Below are positions 1 to 9,344 of a stretch of 9,496 nucleotides of DNA, piece after piece (position 1 is the first letter of the stretch; every line of letters starts with the position of its first letter). The notes under the pieces are model-generated. The model was not told where the DNA came from, did not search any database, and saw only the letters and a program-made list of their open reading frames with translations. Location: the NCBI GenBank assembly GCA_916050055.1, contig CAJZJY010000039.1, positions 1-9,496 on the forward strand, read 5' to 3'. Made by a program: the position numbers and the translations under genes. Source of the DNA: an uncultured Streptococcus sp. (GTDB lineage Bacteria; Bacillota; Bacilli; Lactobacillales; Aerococcaceae).

Positions 1-21
1 GATTCAATTTTAAAAATAAAC

Positions 22-55
22 ATTACCATATTTGGTAATTACCATATATGGTAAT
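22..55. repeat. Two abutting 18-bp palindromes, possible tandem operator
   Basis: Two near-identical 18-bp palindromes sit head to tail and overlap by two bases: ATTACCATATTTGGTAAT (22-39, one mispaired position) and ATTACCATATATGGTAAT (38-55, perfect). The junction itself forms the palindrome GGTAATTACC (34-43). The repeat period is 16 bp. This could be a paired operator for a gene to the left. It could also be a weak AT-rich hairpin pair ending the leftward yolD-like transcript, since the minus strand continues with GTTTATTTTT after the second hairpin. I do not recognise the motif as the box of a known regulator. Confidence 0.6.
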
Positions 56-62
56 TGCAGCT

Positions 63-407
63 TTAATCTAATTCCATGCAAGCAACGATTTGATCCACAT
101 TCAAGATATGAGTGATATTAGATCCTTCTTCTAAAAATACAAAGTGGTTATTCAATTGAATAGGGCTCTTAATCATACCGTTCTTCGTGAATGTAATTAA
201 ATTCCCAGCGTTATCGTATTTCTCGAAGTGGAGTACGATTGGTTTCTTGAAGTAGAAGCTGTGGTGAATTTGTTCAACCACGTCAATTAGTGGCATAACA
301 GTTGGTTTGAAGAACACATCTCTTTCTTCATATTCCTCTTGAGAGACTTGTAGTTTATTGATTAATGGTTTGATAAATGATGTAAATGTTGATTTGCGTT
401 GTTCCAT
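63..407 (-). CDS. YolD-like family protein, SOS-controlled
   Basis: Small cytoplasmic protein of 114 residues with no signal peptide or membrane segment. The pattern fits the YolD-like family: a charged N-terminal part, a KP element near residues 34-35, a helix (DVVEQIHHSF, about 42-51), then a beta-rich half containing VLHFEKYDNAG, an NG turn, FVFLEEG and a final hydrophobic VDQIVACMEL strand. YolD-like proteins are often encoded beside Y-family translesion polymerases (for example yolD-uvrX in Bacillus) and are DNA-damage inducible; their biochemical role is poorly known. The ATG at 405-407 is preceded by a GGGGG ribosome binding site (416-420 on the minus strand) at 8 nt. Two LexA boxes cover the promoter, which strongly supports SOS control. 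No polymerase gene is visible, but one could lie beyond the left edge. The family call rests on pattern recognition, not a search. Confidence 0.65.
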   Translation of the reverse strand: MEQRKSTFTSFIKPLINKLQVSQEEYEERDVFFKPTVMPLIDVVEQIHHSFYFKKPIVLHFEKYDNAGNLITFTKNGMIKSPIQLNNHFVFLEEGSNITHILNVDQIVACMELD

Positions 408-419
408 TTTCGATACCCC

Positions 420-433
420 CGAACATTTGTTTG
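420..433. promoter_or_regulatory. LexA (SOS) box, start-site proximal
   Basis: CGAACATTTGTTTG fits the Gram-positive LexA pattern CGAAC-N4-GTTYG. It lies at the predicted transcription start of the leftward yolD-like gene and touches its GGGGG ribosome binding site. With the box at 447-460 it makes a large inverted repeat: the 11-bp arms GAACATTTGTT (421-431) and AACAAATGTTC (449-459) are perfect complements. Confidence 0.8.
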
Positions 434-440
434 CATATTC

Positions 441-469
441 ATTATACGAACAAATGTTCTAAAAAGCAA
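441..469 (-). promoter_or_regulatory. SigA-type promoter of the yolD-like gene
   Basis: On the minus strand, TTGCTT (464-469) and a perfect TATAAT (441-446) are separated by 17 bp, with transcription expected to start near 434. The upstream LexA box (447-460) lies entirely inside the spacer and the other box covers the start, so LexA bound at either site should block RNA polymerase. The weak -35 and perfect -10 suit a gene that is tightly repressed and strongly inducible. Confidence 0.75.
447..460. promoter_or_regulatory. LexA (SOS) box within the promoter spacer
   Basis: CGAACAAATGTTCT has one mismatch in the last base to CGAAC-N4-GTTCG. It fills most of the spacer between the -35 and -10 of the leftward promoter, the classic position for LexA repression. 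Its centre is 27 bp from that of the second box. Confidence 0.82.
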
Positions 470-555
470 TAGAAAAGAAAAATTTTTTCTAAAAAAGTTG
501 TGTTTCTTCCTATTTATAAAGTTTGAGTTTGGCCGATAATAAGGGGAATTAACGT

Positions 556-584
556 TTGAATGAAAGCAAAATAAAGTTTATAAT
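556..584 (+). promoter_or_regulatory. SigA-type promoter of the ntp operon
   Basis: TTGAAT (556-561) and a perfect TATAAT (579-584) are separated by 17 bp. Transcription is expected to start near 591, giving a leader of about 46 nt before ntpF. This is the only convincing rightward promoter ahead of the nine genes. It lies about 95 bp from the LexA boxes, so LexA control of the ntp operon is unlikely. The AT-rich stretch at 480-530 upstream may help RNA polymerase binding. Confidence 0.75.
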
Positions 585-602
585 GGTAAGGAAAGCATTT
601 TA

Positions 603-622
603 CTATTCGTGAAAGCGAATGG
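603..622 (+). other. Small hairpin in the ntp leader RNA
   Basis: The leader can form a 7-bp stem (603-609 with 616-622, including one G-U pair) with a TGAAAG loop, ending 3 nt before the ntpF ribosome binding site. It has no U-run after it, so it is not a terminator. It may influence mRNA stability or ribosome access, or mean nothing. Confidence 0.35.
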
Positions 623-625
623 ATT

Positions 626-632
626 GGAGGTG
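626..632 (+). promoter_or_regulatory. Ribosome binding site that fixes the ntpF start
   Basis: GGAGGTG lies just upstream of the ATG at 637. The earlier in-frame ATG at 619 falls inside the leader hairpin, has no ribosome binding site, and would put this motif within the coding region, so 637 is preferred. Confidence 0.8.
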
Positions 633-636
633 TCAC

Positions 637-949
637 ATGAGTCAAGAGATTCTAAATTCTGTTTTGGCCATTGAGTCTGAAGCAAAAGCGTTGAAGGAAA
701 AATTCGAAGAACAATTATCCCAAACACATGAAGCAACAGATCAACGAGTGAACGAAGCTAAATCGAATATGGAACAATCGTTAGAAGTCTACAAAGCTGA
801 GTTGAAAGAAAAAAATCAACAAAAGAAAGCGGAGTTCGAAGCGAAAGTGAAAGAAGATGAATTAGCGGAGATTGCTACTCTAACAGAACGTTTCAATCAT
901 CTGAAACAGGATTTAGTTCAGGATACTGTGAAGGAGGTGTTGAAGAGAT

Positions 950-963
<14 letters not shown>
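637..963 (+). CDS. ntpF: V-type ATPase subunit NtpF (peripheral stalk, G/H-like)
   Basis: First gene of the operon, 108 residues from the ATG at 637. The protein is very hydrophilic, rich in Glu, Lys, Gln and Ala, and has heptad-like spacing over about residues 10-95, as expected for a long coiled coil. It has no membrane segment. In E. hirae the corresponding subunit pairs with NtpE to form the peripheral stalks that stop the A3B3 head from rotating with the shaft. Sequence conservation in this subunit is low, so the call leans on the coiled-coil character plus its position directly ahead of ntpI, as in the ntpFIKECGABD order. Its last 14 bases overlap ntpI, and the ntpI ribosome binding site AAGGAGGTG (931-939) lies inside its coding region, so translation of the two is probably coupled. 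Confidence 0.82.
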
Positions 964-3414
<2,451 letters not shown>

Positions 3415-3415
3415 G

Positions 3416-3423
3416 AGGAGGGG
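3416..3423 (+). promoter_or_regulatory. Strong ribosome binding site paired with the TTG start of ntpE
   Basis: AGGAGGGG is a near-ideal match to the 16S rRNA tail and supports initiation at the TTG at 3429. No in-frame ATG occurs near by, so the TTG is the only reasonable start for a full-length subunit. Confidence 0.8.
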
Positions 3424-3428
3424 TATTC

Positions 3429-4013
3429 TTGAAAGATTTAGAGCAACTAAAACAACTTATTCTAGCGGATTTAGAAAAAGAATCAAAGCAGCGAATTGAG
3501 GTTGCTACTAAAGAACAAGAAGAACGCATCAATCAAATGAATGCACAATATTCGCAACAAGAAATGGCGAAGAAAACAGCATTAAAACAAGAAGCAAAAT
3601 CACAATACGAAAAAGAGCAACAGACTATTTTGAACGCAAGTAAAAAAGAAGTCTTGCGCGTCAAACGTGAACTTCTTGAGAGTGTATTTGAGGACGTTCT
3701 ACAAGTAATGTCAACCTGGAGTGGGGAAACATTACGTCTCTTTATCGAGTCAGCTATTCGCAAATTACCAAAACAACAACAAACAACACTTACTTTTGGA
3801 GAACAAACCGTTTCTCGTTTAAGCGATGAAGACAAACATGCGTTAACTTCGCAATTTACCTTCGTTCACATCGACGAAGCGACTCTTCCAAAGAAAGCAG
3901 GATTTGTGTTGAAACAAGAAGGAATCGAATATAACTATTTATTCGATGCATTAATTGAAGATTTAAAAGAAGAATATTCACCTATCTTAGCTAGAAAAGC
4001 ATTCATTGGGTAA
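3429..4013 (+). CDS. ntpE: V-type ATPase subunit NtpE (peripheral stalk)
   Basis: Peripheral stalk subunit of 194 residues that pairs with NtpF and ties the outside of the A3B3 head to NtpI. Residues 1 to about 100 are strongly charged and helical (repeated Lys, Glu and Gln in heptad-like order). Residues 100-194 form a mixed globular domain ending in a conserved-type element (KAGFVLKQEGIEYNYLFDALIEDL). The start is a TTG at 3429, chosen because AGGAGGGG (3416-3423) lies 5-7 nt upstream and the protein from there has the usual family length. The ribosome binding site begins directly after the ntpK stop, so the genes are tightly packed. Confidence 0.93.
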   Translation: MKDLEQLKQLILADLEKESKQRIEVATKEQEERINQMNAQYSQQEMAKKTALKQEAKSQYEKEQQTILNASKKEVLRVKRELLESVFEDVLQVMSTWSGETLRLFIESAIRKLPKQQQTTLTFGEQTVSRLSDEDKHALTSQFTFVHIDEATLPKKAGFVLKQEGIEYNYLFDALIEDLKEEYSPILARKAFIG

Positions 4014-4024
4014 GGAGGGATGGA

Positions 4025-5026
4025 ATGAATGATTTAGCCTATTCAGGAGTGAATACGACCGTTCGTATTCTTGAACAGCAATTACTGTCCAAGGAACAAT
4101 TGAATGGGATTCTCGTATCTAAATCCTTACAACAAGCATTAGAAGCCTTGCAAAAGACAAGTTATGAGGTAGATGTACAAGAAGTTCTTGAATCAAGACA
4201 GTTCGACCCAGTCCTAGATGCCCATTTGAAGCGCAACTATGATGAGGTATTAGAACTCATTCCGGATGCATCACTCCTTGATGTATTCTCGATTCGTTAC
4301 ACTTACCATAATTTAAAAGTTCTTCTGAAATCGAAGTTCTCAGGAAAAGACTTAAAACATTTATGTGTACCGTTAGGACGTTATTCCCTCGACACATTAA
4401 ATCAATTAGTCGAAACTCAAGATTCTCTCGATGTACCAGACATCATGATTGAAGGGGTTCGTGAAGCGTATGCCGATTTTGAAAACTTTGGTCGCCTCGA
4501 AGCAGCCGATGTATTTATGGATCGCTACTATTTCAAACATCTTCGACTCATCGACCGTACGATGAATCAAGAGGCCATCCATCAAATCGTGAACATTATG
4601 ATTGATATGGAAAACATCACGACATTAATTCGTGCCACAAAGCAAAAACAATCACGCTCATTCTTAATTGGGGTATTGTCTAGCGAAGGTACTGTAGATA
4701 AGACGTTATTAATCGACGAAGTGCATGAAAAGGGCACAGAGGCTCTTGTTGACCTTTATCGTCATGTTCCATACTATGACAAGTTTGTTGCGATTTTAGA
4801 ACAGGAAGAACATCCAGTCTTTGCATTGGAATTATTAAAAGAAGAATTGATTCATCAAATTCTAGAAGAAGCGACTTTTGAACCATTTGGGCCGCTGCCA
4901 AGTCTAGCGTATATTCATGCGCTTGAGATGGAAGTCAAAAACCTCCGTCTATTATTGGTCGGTGTGGACAATGAGTTTACAGAAGAACAATTAAGAGAAA
5001 GGATGCGACCAGTTTATGTCTCATAA
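4025..5026 (+). CDS. ntpC: V-type ATPase subunit NtpC (subunit d, shaft-to-ring adaptor)
   Basis: Soluble, mainly helical protein of 333 residues, homologous to V-ATPase subunit d/C (AC39 family). It sits like a funnel on the NtpK ring and receives the NtpD-NtpG shaft, so it couples rotation to the membrane ring. Family-like segments include the N-terminal YSGVNTTVRILEQQLLSKEQL (from residue 6), the middle DVFSIRYTYHNLKVLLKSKF with its NLK element, RYYFKHL, and the C-terminal EMEVKNLRLLLVGVDN followed by [11 protein letters not shown]. There is no membrane segment. The ATG at 4025 is served by AAGGAGGGA (4012-4020), which overlaps the ntpE stop codon. The last 11 bases overlap ntpG. Length matches the E. 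hirae subunit closely. Confidence 0.95.
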   Translation: MNDLAYSGVNTTVRILEQQLLSKEQLNGILVSKSLQQALEALQKTSYEVDVQEVLESRQFDPVLDAHLKRNYDEVLELIPDASLLDVFSIRYTYHNLKVLLKSKFSGKDLKHLCVPLGRYSLDTLNQLVETQDSLDVPDIMIEGVREAYADFENFGRLEAADVFMDRYYFKHLRLIDRTMNQEAIHQIVNIMIDMENITTLIRATKQKQSRSFLIGVLSSEGTVDKTLLIDEVHEKGTEALVDLYRHVPYYDKFVAILEQEEHPVFALELLKEELIHQILEEATFEPFGPLPSLAYIHALEMEVKNLRLLLVGVDNEFTEEQLRERMRPVYVS

Positions 5027-5327
5027 AATTGCCGTAGTTGGCGACAAAGATTCCATCCTTCCTTTTAAAATTTTAGGATTTAACGTGTTCCCTTGCCACG
5101 ATGCGCAAACGGCACGAAAGATGATTGATGAACTTAGTGAAGAGGAAGTCGGCATCATTTATGTAACGGAAGCAATTGCTAGTCAGATTCCGGAAACGAT
5201 TCGTCGTTATGATGCGGAAATTTCACCAGCCATCATTCTCATTCCGAACCATAAAGGGTCTTTAGGAATTGGAAAATCAAGAATTCAAGAAAATGTTGAA
5301 AAAGCGGTTGGACAAAACATCTTATAA
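5016..5327 (+). CDS. ntpG: V-type ATPase subunit NtpG (subunit F, central shaft)
   Basis: Small soluble shaft subunit of 103 residues. It binds NtpD and helps activate ATP hydrolysis and couple it to rotation. Typical subunit F features are the N-terminal strand [19 protein letters not shown], the central [18 protein letters not shown] and the strand [14 protein letters not shown], followed by a C-terminal helix. The ATG at 5016 lies inside the end of ntpC (11-base overlap). The nearest purine-rich motif, AAAGGA ending at 5003, is about 12 nt away, further than ideal, so translation is probably coupled to ntpC termination at 5026. A 34-nt gap follows before ntpA. Confidence 0.95.
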   Translation: MSHKIAVVGDKDSILPFKILGFNVFPCHDAQTARKMIDELSEEEVGIIYVTEAIASQIPETIRRYDAEISPAIILIPNHKGSLGIGKSRIQENVEKAVGQNIL

Positions 5328-5346
5328 CCAACCAATACACGAAACT

Positions 5347-5355
5347 AAGGGAGGT
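5347..5355 (+). promoter_or_regulatory. Ribosome binding site that fixes the GTG start of ntpA
   Basis: AAGGGAGGT ends 6 nt before the GTG at 5362. It overrules the longer in-frame opening at ATG 5269, which lies inside ntpG and would add 31 residues unlike the family. Part of the site lies in the perfect palindrome GAGGTACCTC (5351-5360), which could form only a 3-bp stem. Confidence 0.85.
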
Positions 5356-5361
5356 ACCTCA

Positions 5362-7143
5362 GTGAAGATCGGAAGAATCGTAAAAGTATCAGGTCCTCTT
5401 GTGACTGCTGAAGGAATGGAAGATGCGAATATTCAAGATATTTGTCGTGTAGGTCATCTAGGCCTTATCGGTGAAATCATCGAAATGCGTAAAGATATTG
5501 CATCCATTCAAGTATATGAAGAAACTTCAGGAATTGGACCAGGAGAACCCGTCGAAACAACAGGGGAAGCATTATCTGTTGAATTGGCGCCAGGGATTGT
5601 ATCTCAAATGTTTGATGGGATTCAACGTCCCCTCAATAAATTTAAAGAAGTATCACAAAGTGACTTCTTAGTCCGCGGAACAAACGTGGATGCACTTGAC
5701 CGTGAAAAAGAGTGGGAATTCATTCCTACTGCATCAGTTGGTCAAGAAGTCGAAGCCGGAGACATTATTGGTTATGTACAAGAAACAAAAGTTGTACAAC
5801 ATAAAATCATGGTGCCTTACGGTGTGAAAGGTAAATTAGTAAAAGTGGAAGCTGGAAACTTCAAAATTGAAGATACAGTGTACCAAGTCGAAACAGAATC
5901 AGGCGTACGTGATTTCAACTTAATTCAACGTTGGCCAGTACGTCGTGGGCGTCCATATAAAGTAAAGAAAAACACTGAAGTTCCAATGTTAACAGGGCAA
6001 CGTGTTATCGATACTTTCTTCCCAGTAACAAAAGGGGGAGCAGCAGCTGTACCAGGACCATTCGGAGCTGGTAAAACAGTGGTGCAACACCAAATTGCGA
6101 AATGGGCTGACGTGGATATCGTAGTGTACGTAGGTTGTGGTGAACGTGGAAACGAAATGACAGACGTATTGAACGAATTTCCTGAATTGATTGACCCAAC
6201 AACTGGCGAATCGATTATGGAACGTACGATCTTAATCGCAAACACTTCTAACATGCCAGTAGCGGCTCGTGAAGCGTCTATTTATACAGGAATCACGATT
6301 GCGGAATACTTCCGTGATATGGGATATAACGTAGCCATCATGGCAGACTCAACATCACGTTGGGCAGAAGCGCTTCGTGAAATGTCTGGACGTCTAGAAG
6401 AAATGCCAGGGGACGAAGGTTACCCAGCTTACTTAGGAAGCCGTATCGCAGAATACTACGAACGTGCAGGACGTGTTGAAACATTAGGAAGCGAAGGTCG
6501 TGAAGGGACTATTACAGCAATCGGTGCCGTATCACCTCCAGGGGGAGATACATCCGAACCAGTAACACAAAATACATTACGTGTAGCCAAAGTATTCTGG
6601 GGATTAGATGCAACATTGGCGCAAAAACGTCACTTCCCATCTATGAACTGGTTAACGTCTTACTCATTGTATGACCCAGAAGTGGGTAAATACATGGATG
6701 AGAATGTGCATTCGAACTGGTCTGAATTTGTTCAACATGCAATGAACACATTACAAGAAGAAGCAAGCTTAGAAGAAATCGTTCGTTTAGTTGGTCTTGA
6801 ATCATTATCTGAACGTGACCGTTTAACAATGACAATCGCGAAATCTCTTCGTGAAGACTTCTTACAACAAAACGCGTTTGACGATGTCGATACATTTACA
6901 TCACGTGAAAAACAATATCGTATGTTAGAGCTCATCTTAACGTTCGAAAAAGAAGCGCGTAATGCGATGAAACTTGGTTCTTACTATGCGGAAATTATGG
7001 ATGGAACAGAAGAAGTACGTGACCGTATTGCTCGTTCTAAATATATTCCAGAAGCTGAGATTGCGCGCTTTGAAGAAATTAAAGCTCAAATCAAAGCAGA
7101 TATCGAAAAAACAATTCAACGTGGAGGGATGACACATGCTTAA
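5362..7143 (+). CDS. ntpA: V-type ATPase catalytic subunit A
   Basis: Catalytic subunit that binds and hydrolyses ATP at the A-B interfaces of the A3B3 head. From the GTG at 5362 it has 593 residues, the length of E. hirae NtpA. The N-terminal beta-barrel ([12 protein letters not shown], about 2-70) is followed by the insertion domain specific to A subunits (about 115-185), the nucleotide-binding domain and a helical C-terminal domain (about 435-593). The P-loop GPFGAGKT is at residues 232-239 with K238. GCGERGNEM supplies E261 (catalytic glutamate) and R262. [14 protein letters not shown] contains the Walker B D329. These positions coincide with the published E. hirae residues. No residue is missing. 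The last 8 bases overlap ntpB, in keeping with equal production of the two head subunits. Confidence 0.98.
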   Translation: MKIGRIVKVSGPLVTAEGMEDANIQDICRVGHLGLIGEIIEMRKDIASIQVYEETSGIGPGEPVETTGEALSVELAPGIVSQMFDGIQRPLNKFKEVSQSDFLVRGTNVDALDREKEWEFIPTASVGQEVEAGDIIGYVQETKVVQHKIMVPYGVKGKLVKVEAGNFKIEDTVYQVETESGVRDFNLIQRWPVRRGRPYKVKKNTEVPMLTGQRVIDTFFPVTKGGAAAVPGPFGAGKTVVQHQIAKWADVDIVVYVGCGERGNEMTDVLNEFPELIDPTTGESIMERTILIANTSNMPVAAREASIYTGITIAEYFRDMGYNVAIMADSTSRWAEALREMSGRLEEMPGDEGYPAYLGSRIAEYYERAGRVETLGSEGREGTITAIGAVSPPGGDTSEPVTQNTLRVAKVFWGLDATLAQKRHFPSMNWLTSYSLYDPEVGKYMDENVHSNWSEFVQHAMNTLQEEASLEEIVRLVGLESLSERDRLTMTIAKSLREDFLQQNAFDDVDTFTSREKQYRMLELILTFEKEARNAMKLGSYYAEIMDGTEEVRDRIARSKYIPEAEIARFEEIKAQIKADIEKTIQRGGMTHA

Positions 7144-8512
7144 AGAGTATCGTACGATTAGTGAAGTTGTTGGCCCTTTAATGATGGTTGAACAAGTCGA
7201 AGGCGTTAAATATGATGAGTTGGTTGAAATCCAATTACAAAATGGTGAATTACGTCATGGACAAGTACTAGAAGTAAACGAAGATAAAGCGATGGTTCAG
7301 ATTTTTGAAGGACCAAGCGGCATTAACATTCGTGATACAAAAGTACGTTTCCGTGGTAAACCATTATCATTAAACGTATCTGAAGACATGATTGGTCGTA
7401 TTTTTGATGGAATGGGGAACGTGATGGATAATGGTCCTGAAATCCTTCCAGAAGCGACTTTAGACGTAAACGGACAAGCGATTAACCCAGTTTCTCGTGA
7501 CTATCCGGATGAATTTATACAAACAGGGATTTCTGCCATTGACCACTTGAACACACTTGTTCGTGGACAAAAATTACCAGTATTCTCTGGTTCAGGGCTT
7601 CCTCACAAAGAGTTAGCGGCCCAAATCGCGCGTCAAGCGACTGTATTAAACAGTGACGAAAAATTCGCGGTAGTATTTGCTGCAATGGGGATTACCTTTG
7701 ACGAAGCGGAATACTTCATGGAAGACTTCCGTAAGACAGGGGCGATTGACCGTTCAGTGATGTTCCTAAACTTAGCGAGCGACCCAGCGATTGAACGTAT
7801 TGCGACTCCAAAAATCGCATTAACAACAGCTGAGTACTTAGCGTTTGAAAAAGGAATGCACGTACTTGTTATCATGACAGACATGACAAACTACTGTGAA
7901 GCGCTTCGTGAAATTTCAGCGGCTCGTCGTGAAGTTCCAGGACGTCGTGGATATCCAGGTTACTTATATACAAACCTTTCTACAATCTACGAACGTGCAG
8001 GACGTATCGTTGGGAAACCAGGATCTGTAACTCAAATTCCAATCCTTTCAATGCCTGAAGATGATATTACTCACCCAATCCCTGACTTAACAGGATATAT
8101 TACAGAAGGACAGATTATTTTGGACCGTGCTCTTGATAAACAAGGGATTCAACCTCCAATTAACGTATTGCCTTCATTATCTCGTCTAAAAGATAAAGGT
8201 TCAGGTGAAGGAAAGACTCGTAAGGACCACGCGCCAACGATGAACCAATTATTCGCGGCTTATGCAACTGGTAAACAAGCCAAAGAACTTGCAGTTGTAT
8301 TAGGGGAATCTGCATTATCAAAAACAGATAAGAAATATGTAGAATTCACTGAACGTTTCGAACGTGAATATGTGGGACAAGGCTTCTACAAGAACCGTTC
8401 AATTCAAGAAACACTTGATTTAGGATGGGAATTACTATCCATCTTACCGCGTACGGAATTAAAACGTATCAAGGACGAGTTATTAGATGAATTTCTTCCG
8501 AAAGGGGAGTGA
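7136..8512 (+). CDS. ntpB: V-type ATPase regulatory subunit B
   Basis: Non-catalytic head subunit of 458 residues that alternates with NtpA and completes the catalytic site at the interface. The N-terminal barrel begins [20 protein letters not shown]. At the place of the P-loop is SGSGLPHKE (residues 151-159), the degenerate motif typical of B subunits, which lack the canonical P-loop lysine-threonine. R350 in [11 protein letters not shown] corresponds to the arginine finger that reaches into the NtpA nucleotide site. YERAGRI and [11 protein letters not shown] are further family signatures. The ATG at 7136 has GGAGGG (7123-7128) inside the end of ntpA at 7 nt. Length equals E. hirae NtpB. Confidence 0.98.
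   Translation: MLKEYRTISEVVGPLMMVEQVEGVKYDELVEIQLQNGELRHGQVLEVNEDKAMVQIFEGPSGINIRDTKVRFRGKPLSLNVSEDMIGRIFDGMGNVMDNGPEILPEATLDVNGQAINPVSRDYPDEFIQTGISAIDHLNTLVRGQKLPVFSGSGLPHKELAAQIARQATVLNSDEKFAVVFAAMGITFDEAEYFMEDFRKTGAIDRSVMFLNLASDPAIERIATPKIALTTAEYLAFEKGMHVLVIMTDMTNYCEALREISAARREVPGRRGYPGYLYTNLSTIYERAGRIVGKPGSVTQIPILSMPEDDITHPIPDLTGYITEGQIILDRALDKQGIQPPINVLPSLSRLKDKGSGEGKTRKDHAPTMNQLFAAYATGKQAKELAVVLGESALSKTDKKYVEFTERFEREYVGQGFYKNRSIQETLDLGWELLSILPRTELKRIKDELLDEFLPKGE
8503..8509 (+). promoter_or_regulatory. Ribosome binding site that fixes the TTG start of ntpD
   Basis: AGGGGAG lies 8 nt before the TTG at 8518. A GTG at 8509 is also in frame but overlaps this motif and would add only three residues (M-I-P) ahead of the family N-terminus, so the TTG is preferred. 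Confidence 0.75.
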
Positions 8513-8517
8513 TTCCT

Positions 8518-9150
8518 TTGGCACGATTGAACGTCAAACCAACTCGTATGGAATTGACGAAATTAAAACATCGTCTCGTTGTCTCAAAACGTGGGCATAA
8601 GCTCCTAAAAGATAAACAAGATGAGTTAATGCGTCAGTTCATCGAACTAATTCGAAAAAACAATGCGTTACGTGAGGCGGTTGAAAATCGTCTTGTGGAA
8701 GGGATGAAGAGCTTCGTTCTTGCAAAAGCAACGTTGGAAGAAGCGTTTATCGAAGAACTTGTGGCGATTCCACCACAAAGCGTATCCTTGGATCTTCAAG
8801 AAAAGAACATTATGAGTGTTTACGTTCCAGAAATGCATTTCACTGTGAAAGATGAAACGGAGGAAAGTGACTTTAAATATGGTTACTTAAACTCCAACAG
8901 TGAGATTGATGATTCTGTAGAACAAATCTCAAGTGTATTAAATGAACTGCTAGAATTGACGGAGATTGAAAAAACTTGTCAACTGCTAGCAGATGAAATC
9001 GAGAAAACAAGACGTCGTGTAAACGCCCTTGAATATCGATTGATTCCACAATTAGAAGAAACGATTTACTTTATCGAAATGAAGCTGGAAGAAAACGAGA
9101 GAGCAAGTATCACTCGTATTATGAAAGTGAAAGATATGGGACAAAAATAA
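8518..9150 (+). CDS. ntpD: V-type ATPase subunit D (central shaft)
   Basis: Central axle of 210 residues that turns inside the A3B3 head. The N-terminal helix ([19 protein letters not shown], then [16 protein letters not shown]) and the C-terminal helix ([19 protein letters not shown] followed by [19 protein letters not shown]) are highly typical of the family and form the antiparallel coiled coil. A less conserved, partly beta-structured middle (about 85-135) carries the short hairpin implicated in stimulating ATPase activity. The TTG at 8518 is chosen from its ribosome binding site and from the family start. This is the last gene of the operon: its stop is 11 nt before the terminator. The ntpH and ntpJ genes that follow ntpD in E. 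hirae are absent here. Confidence 0.96.
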   Translation: MARLNVKPTRMELTKLKHRLVVSKRGHKLLKDKQDELMRQFIELIRKNNALREAVENRLVEGMKSFVLAKATLEEAFIEELVAIPPQSVSLDLQEKNIMSVYVPEMHFTVKDETEESDFKYGYLNSNSEIDDSVEQISSVLNELLELTEIEKTCQLLADEIEKTRRRVNALEYRLIPQLEETIYFIEMKLEENERASITRIMKVKDMGQK

Positions 9151-9161
9151 CGAAAAGAAGA

Positions 9162-9191
9162 CTCCTAGCAAAGTTTGCTAGGAGCCTTTTT
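9162..9191 (+). terminator. Intrinsic terminator of the ntp operon
   Basis: CTCCTAGCA (9162-9170) and TGCTAGGAG (9176-9184) form a perfect 9-bp stem around an AAGTT loop, followed by CCTTTTT. It starts 11 nt after the ntpD stop and is a classic rho-independent terminator. The minus strand has a looser T-rich tail (CTTCTTTTC), so weak two-way action is possible. Confidence 0.93.
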
Positions 9192-9223
9192 GATTTAATT
9201 TTGCTAATTCCTTGAAGAAATTA

Positions 9224-9237
9224 TGAAAGCGCTTTAA
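9224..9237. promoter_or_regulatory. cre-like site (CcpA), distal
   Basis: TGAAAGCGCTTTAA matches the catabolite-responsive element TGWAANCGNTNWCA at all but one position and has the central palindrome AAAGCGCTTT. It lies between the ntp terminator and the YSIRK gene, about 70 bp upstream of the proposed extended -10, where CcpA could activate rather than repress. The function is inferred. Confidence 0.55.
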
Positions 9238-9278
9238 ATATAGCAAAATAGTACTAGTAAAGAGCAAAAAAGTCCAAG

Positions 9279-9300
9279 TAGCACCTAAAAGATAGTGCTA
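9279..9300. repeat. Inverted repeat TAGCAC-N10-GTGCTA, possible operator
   Basis: Perfect 6-bp arms, TAGCAC (9279-9284) and GTGCTA (9295-9300), are separated by 10 bp. The right arm overlaps the proposed extended -10 of the YSIRK gene, a typical place for a repressor site. No U-run follows on either strand, so it is not a terminator. A 6-bp repeat could also occur by chance. Confidence 0.35.
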
Positions 9301-9304
9301 AAAT
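9296..9304 (+). promoter_or_regulatory. Extended -10 promoter of the YSIRK gene
   Basis: TGCTAAAAT is an extended -10 (TGN followed by TAAAAT, one mismatch to TATAAT). No good -35 lies upstream, which such promoters can tolerate. Transcription would start near 9311, leaving a leader of about 34 nt with a full ribosome binding site. The perfect TATAAT at 9323-9328 is poorly placed because its start would fall inside the ribosome binding site. Confidence 0.45.
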
Positions 9305-9310
9305 TATTTA

Positions 9311-9324
9311 TGGAAACGTTTTTA
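9311..9324. promoter_or_regulatory. cre-like site (CcpA) at the predicted start
   Basis: TGGAAACGTTTTTA matches 12 of 14 positions of TGWAANCGNTNWCA and contains the core AAACGTTT. It covers the predicted transcription start of the YSIRK gene, where bound CcpA would repress. Two mismatches make it weaker than the site at 9224-9237. Confidence 0.45.
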
Positions 9325-9344
9325 TAATATTAAGGAGGGGTATT

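Noticed and set aside
535..540. GATAAT as a second -10 for the ntp operon.
   Set aside because: No -35 element is found 16-18 bp upstream, and the promoter at 556-584 is far better.
610..623. cre-like sequence TGAAAGCGAATGGA in the ntp leader.
   Set aside because: It misses three positions of the consensus, including the T and C of the right half, so it does not support CcpA control of the ntp operon.
619..636. Alternative ntpF start at ATG 619.
   Set aside because: No ribosome binding site precedes it and it lies in the leader hairpin; the ATG at 637 has GGAGGTG upstream.
5351..5360. Palindrome GAGGTACCTC overlapping the ntpA ribosome binding site as a regulatory hairpin.
   Set aside because: With a minimal loop it forms only three base pairs, too weak to hide the site; it probably arises by chance from the AGGGAGGT motif.
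5269..5361. Extended N-terminus of NtpA starting at ATG 5269.
   Set aside because: It overlaps the end of ntpG, lacks a suitable ribosome binding site and adds 31 residues unlike the family; GTG 5362 gives exactly 593 residues with all catalytic residues at the E. hirae numbering.
9323..9328. Perfect TATAAT just ahead of the YSIRK gene.
   Set aside because: No -35 is found at the right spacing, and a start about 7 nt downstream would fall inside the AAGGAGGGG ribosome binding site; the extended -10 at 9296-9304 leaves a usable leader.
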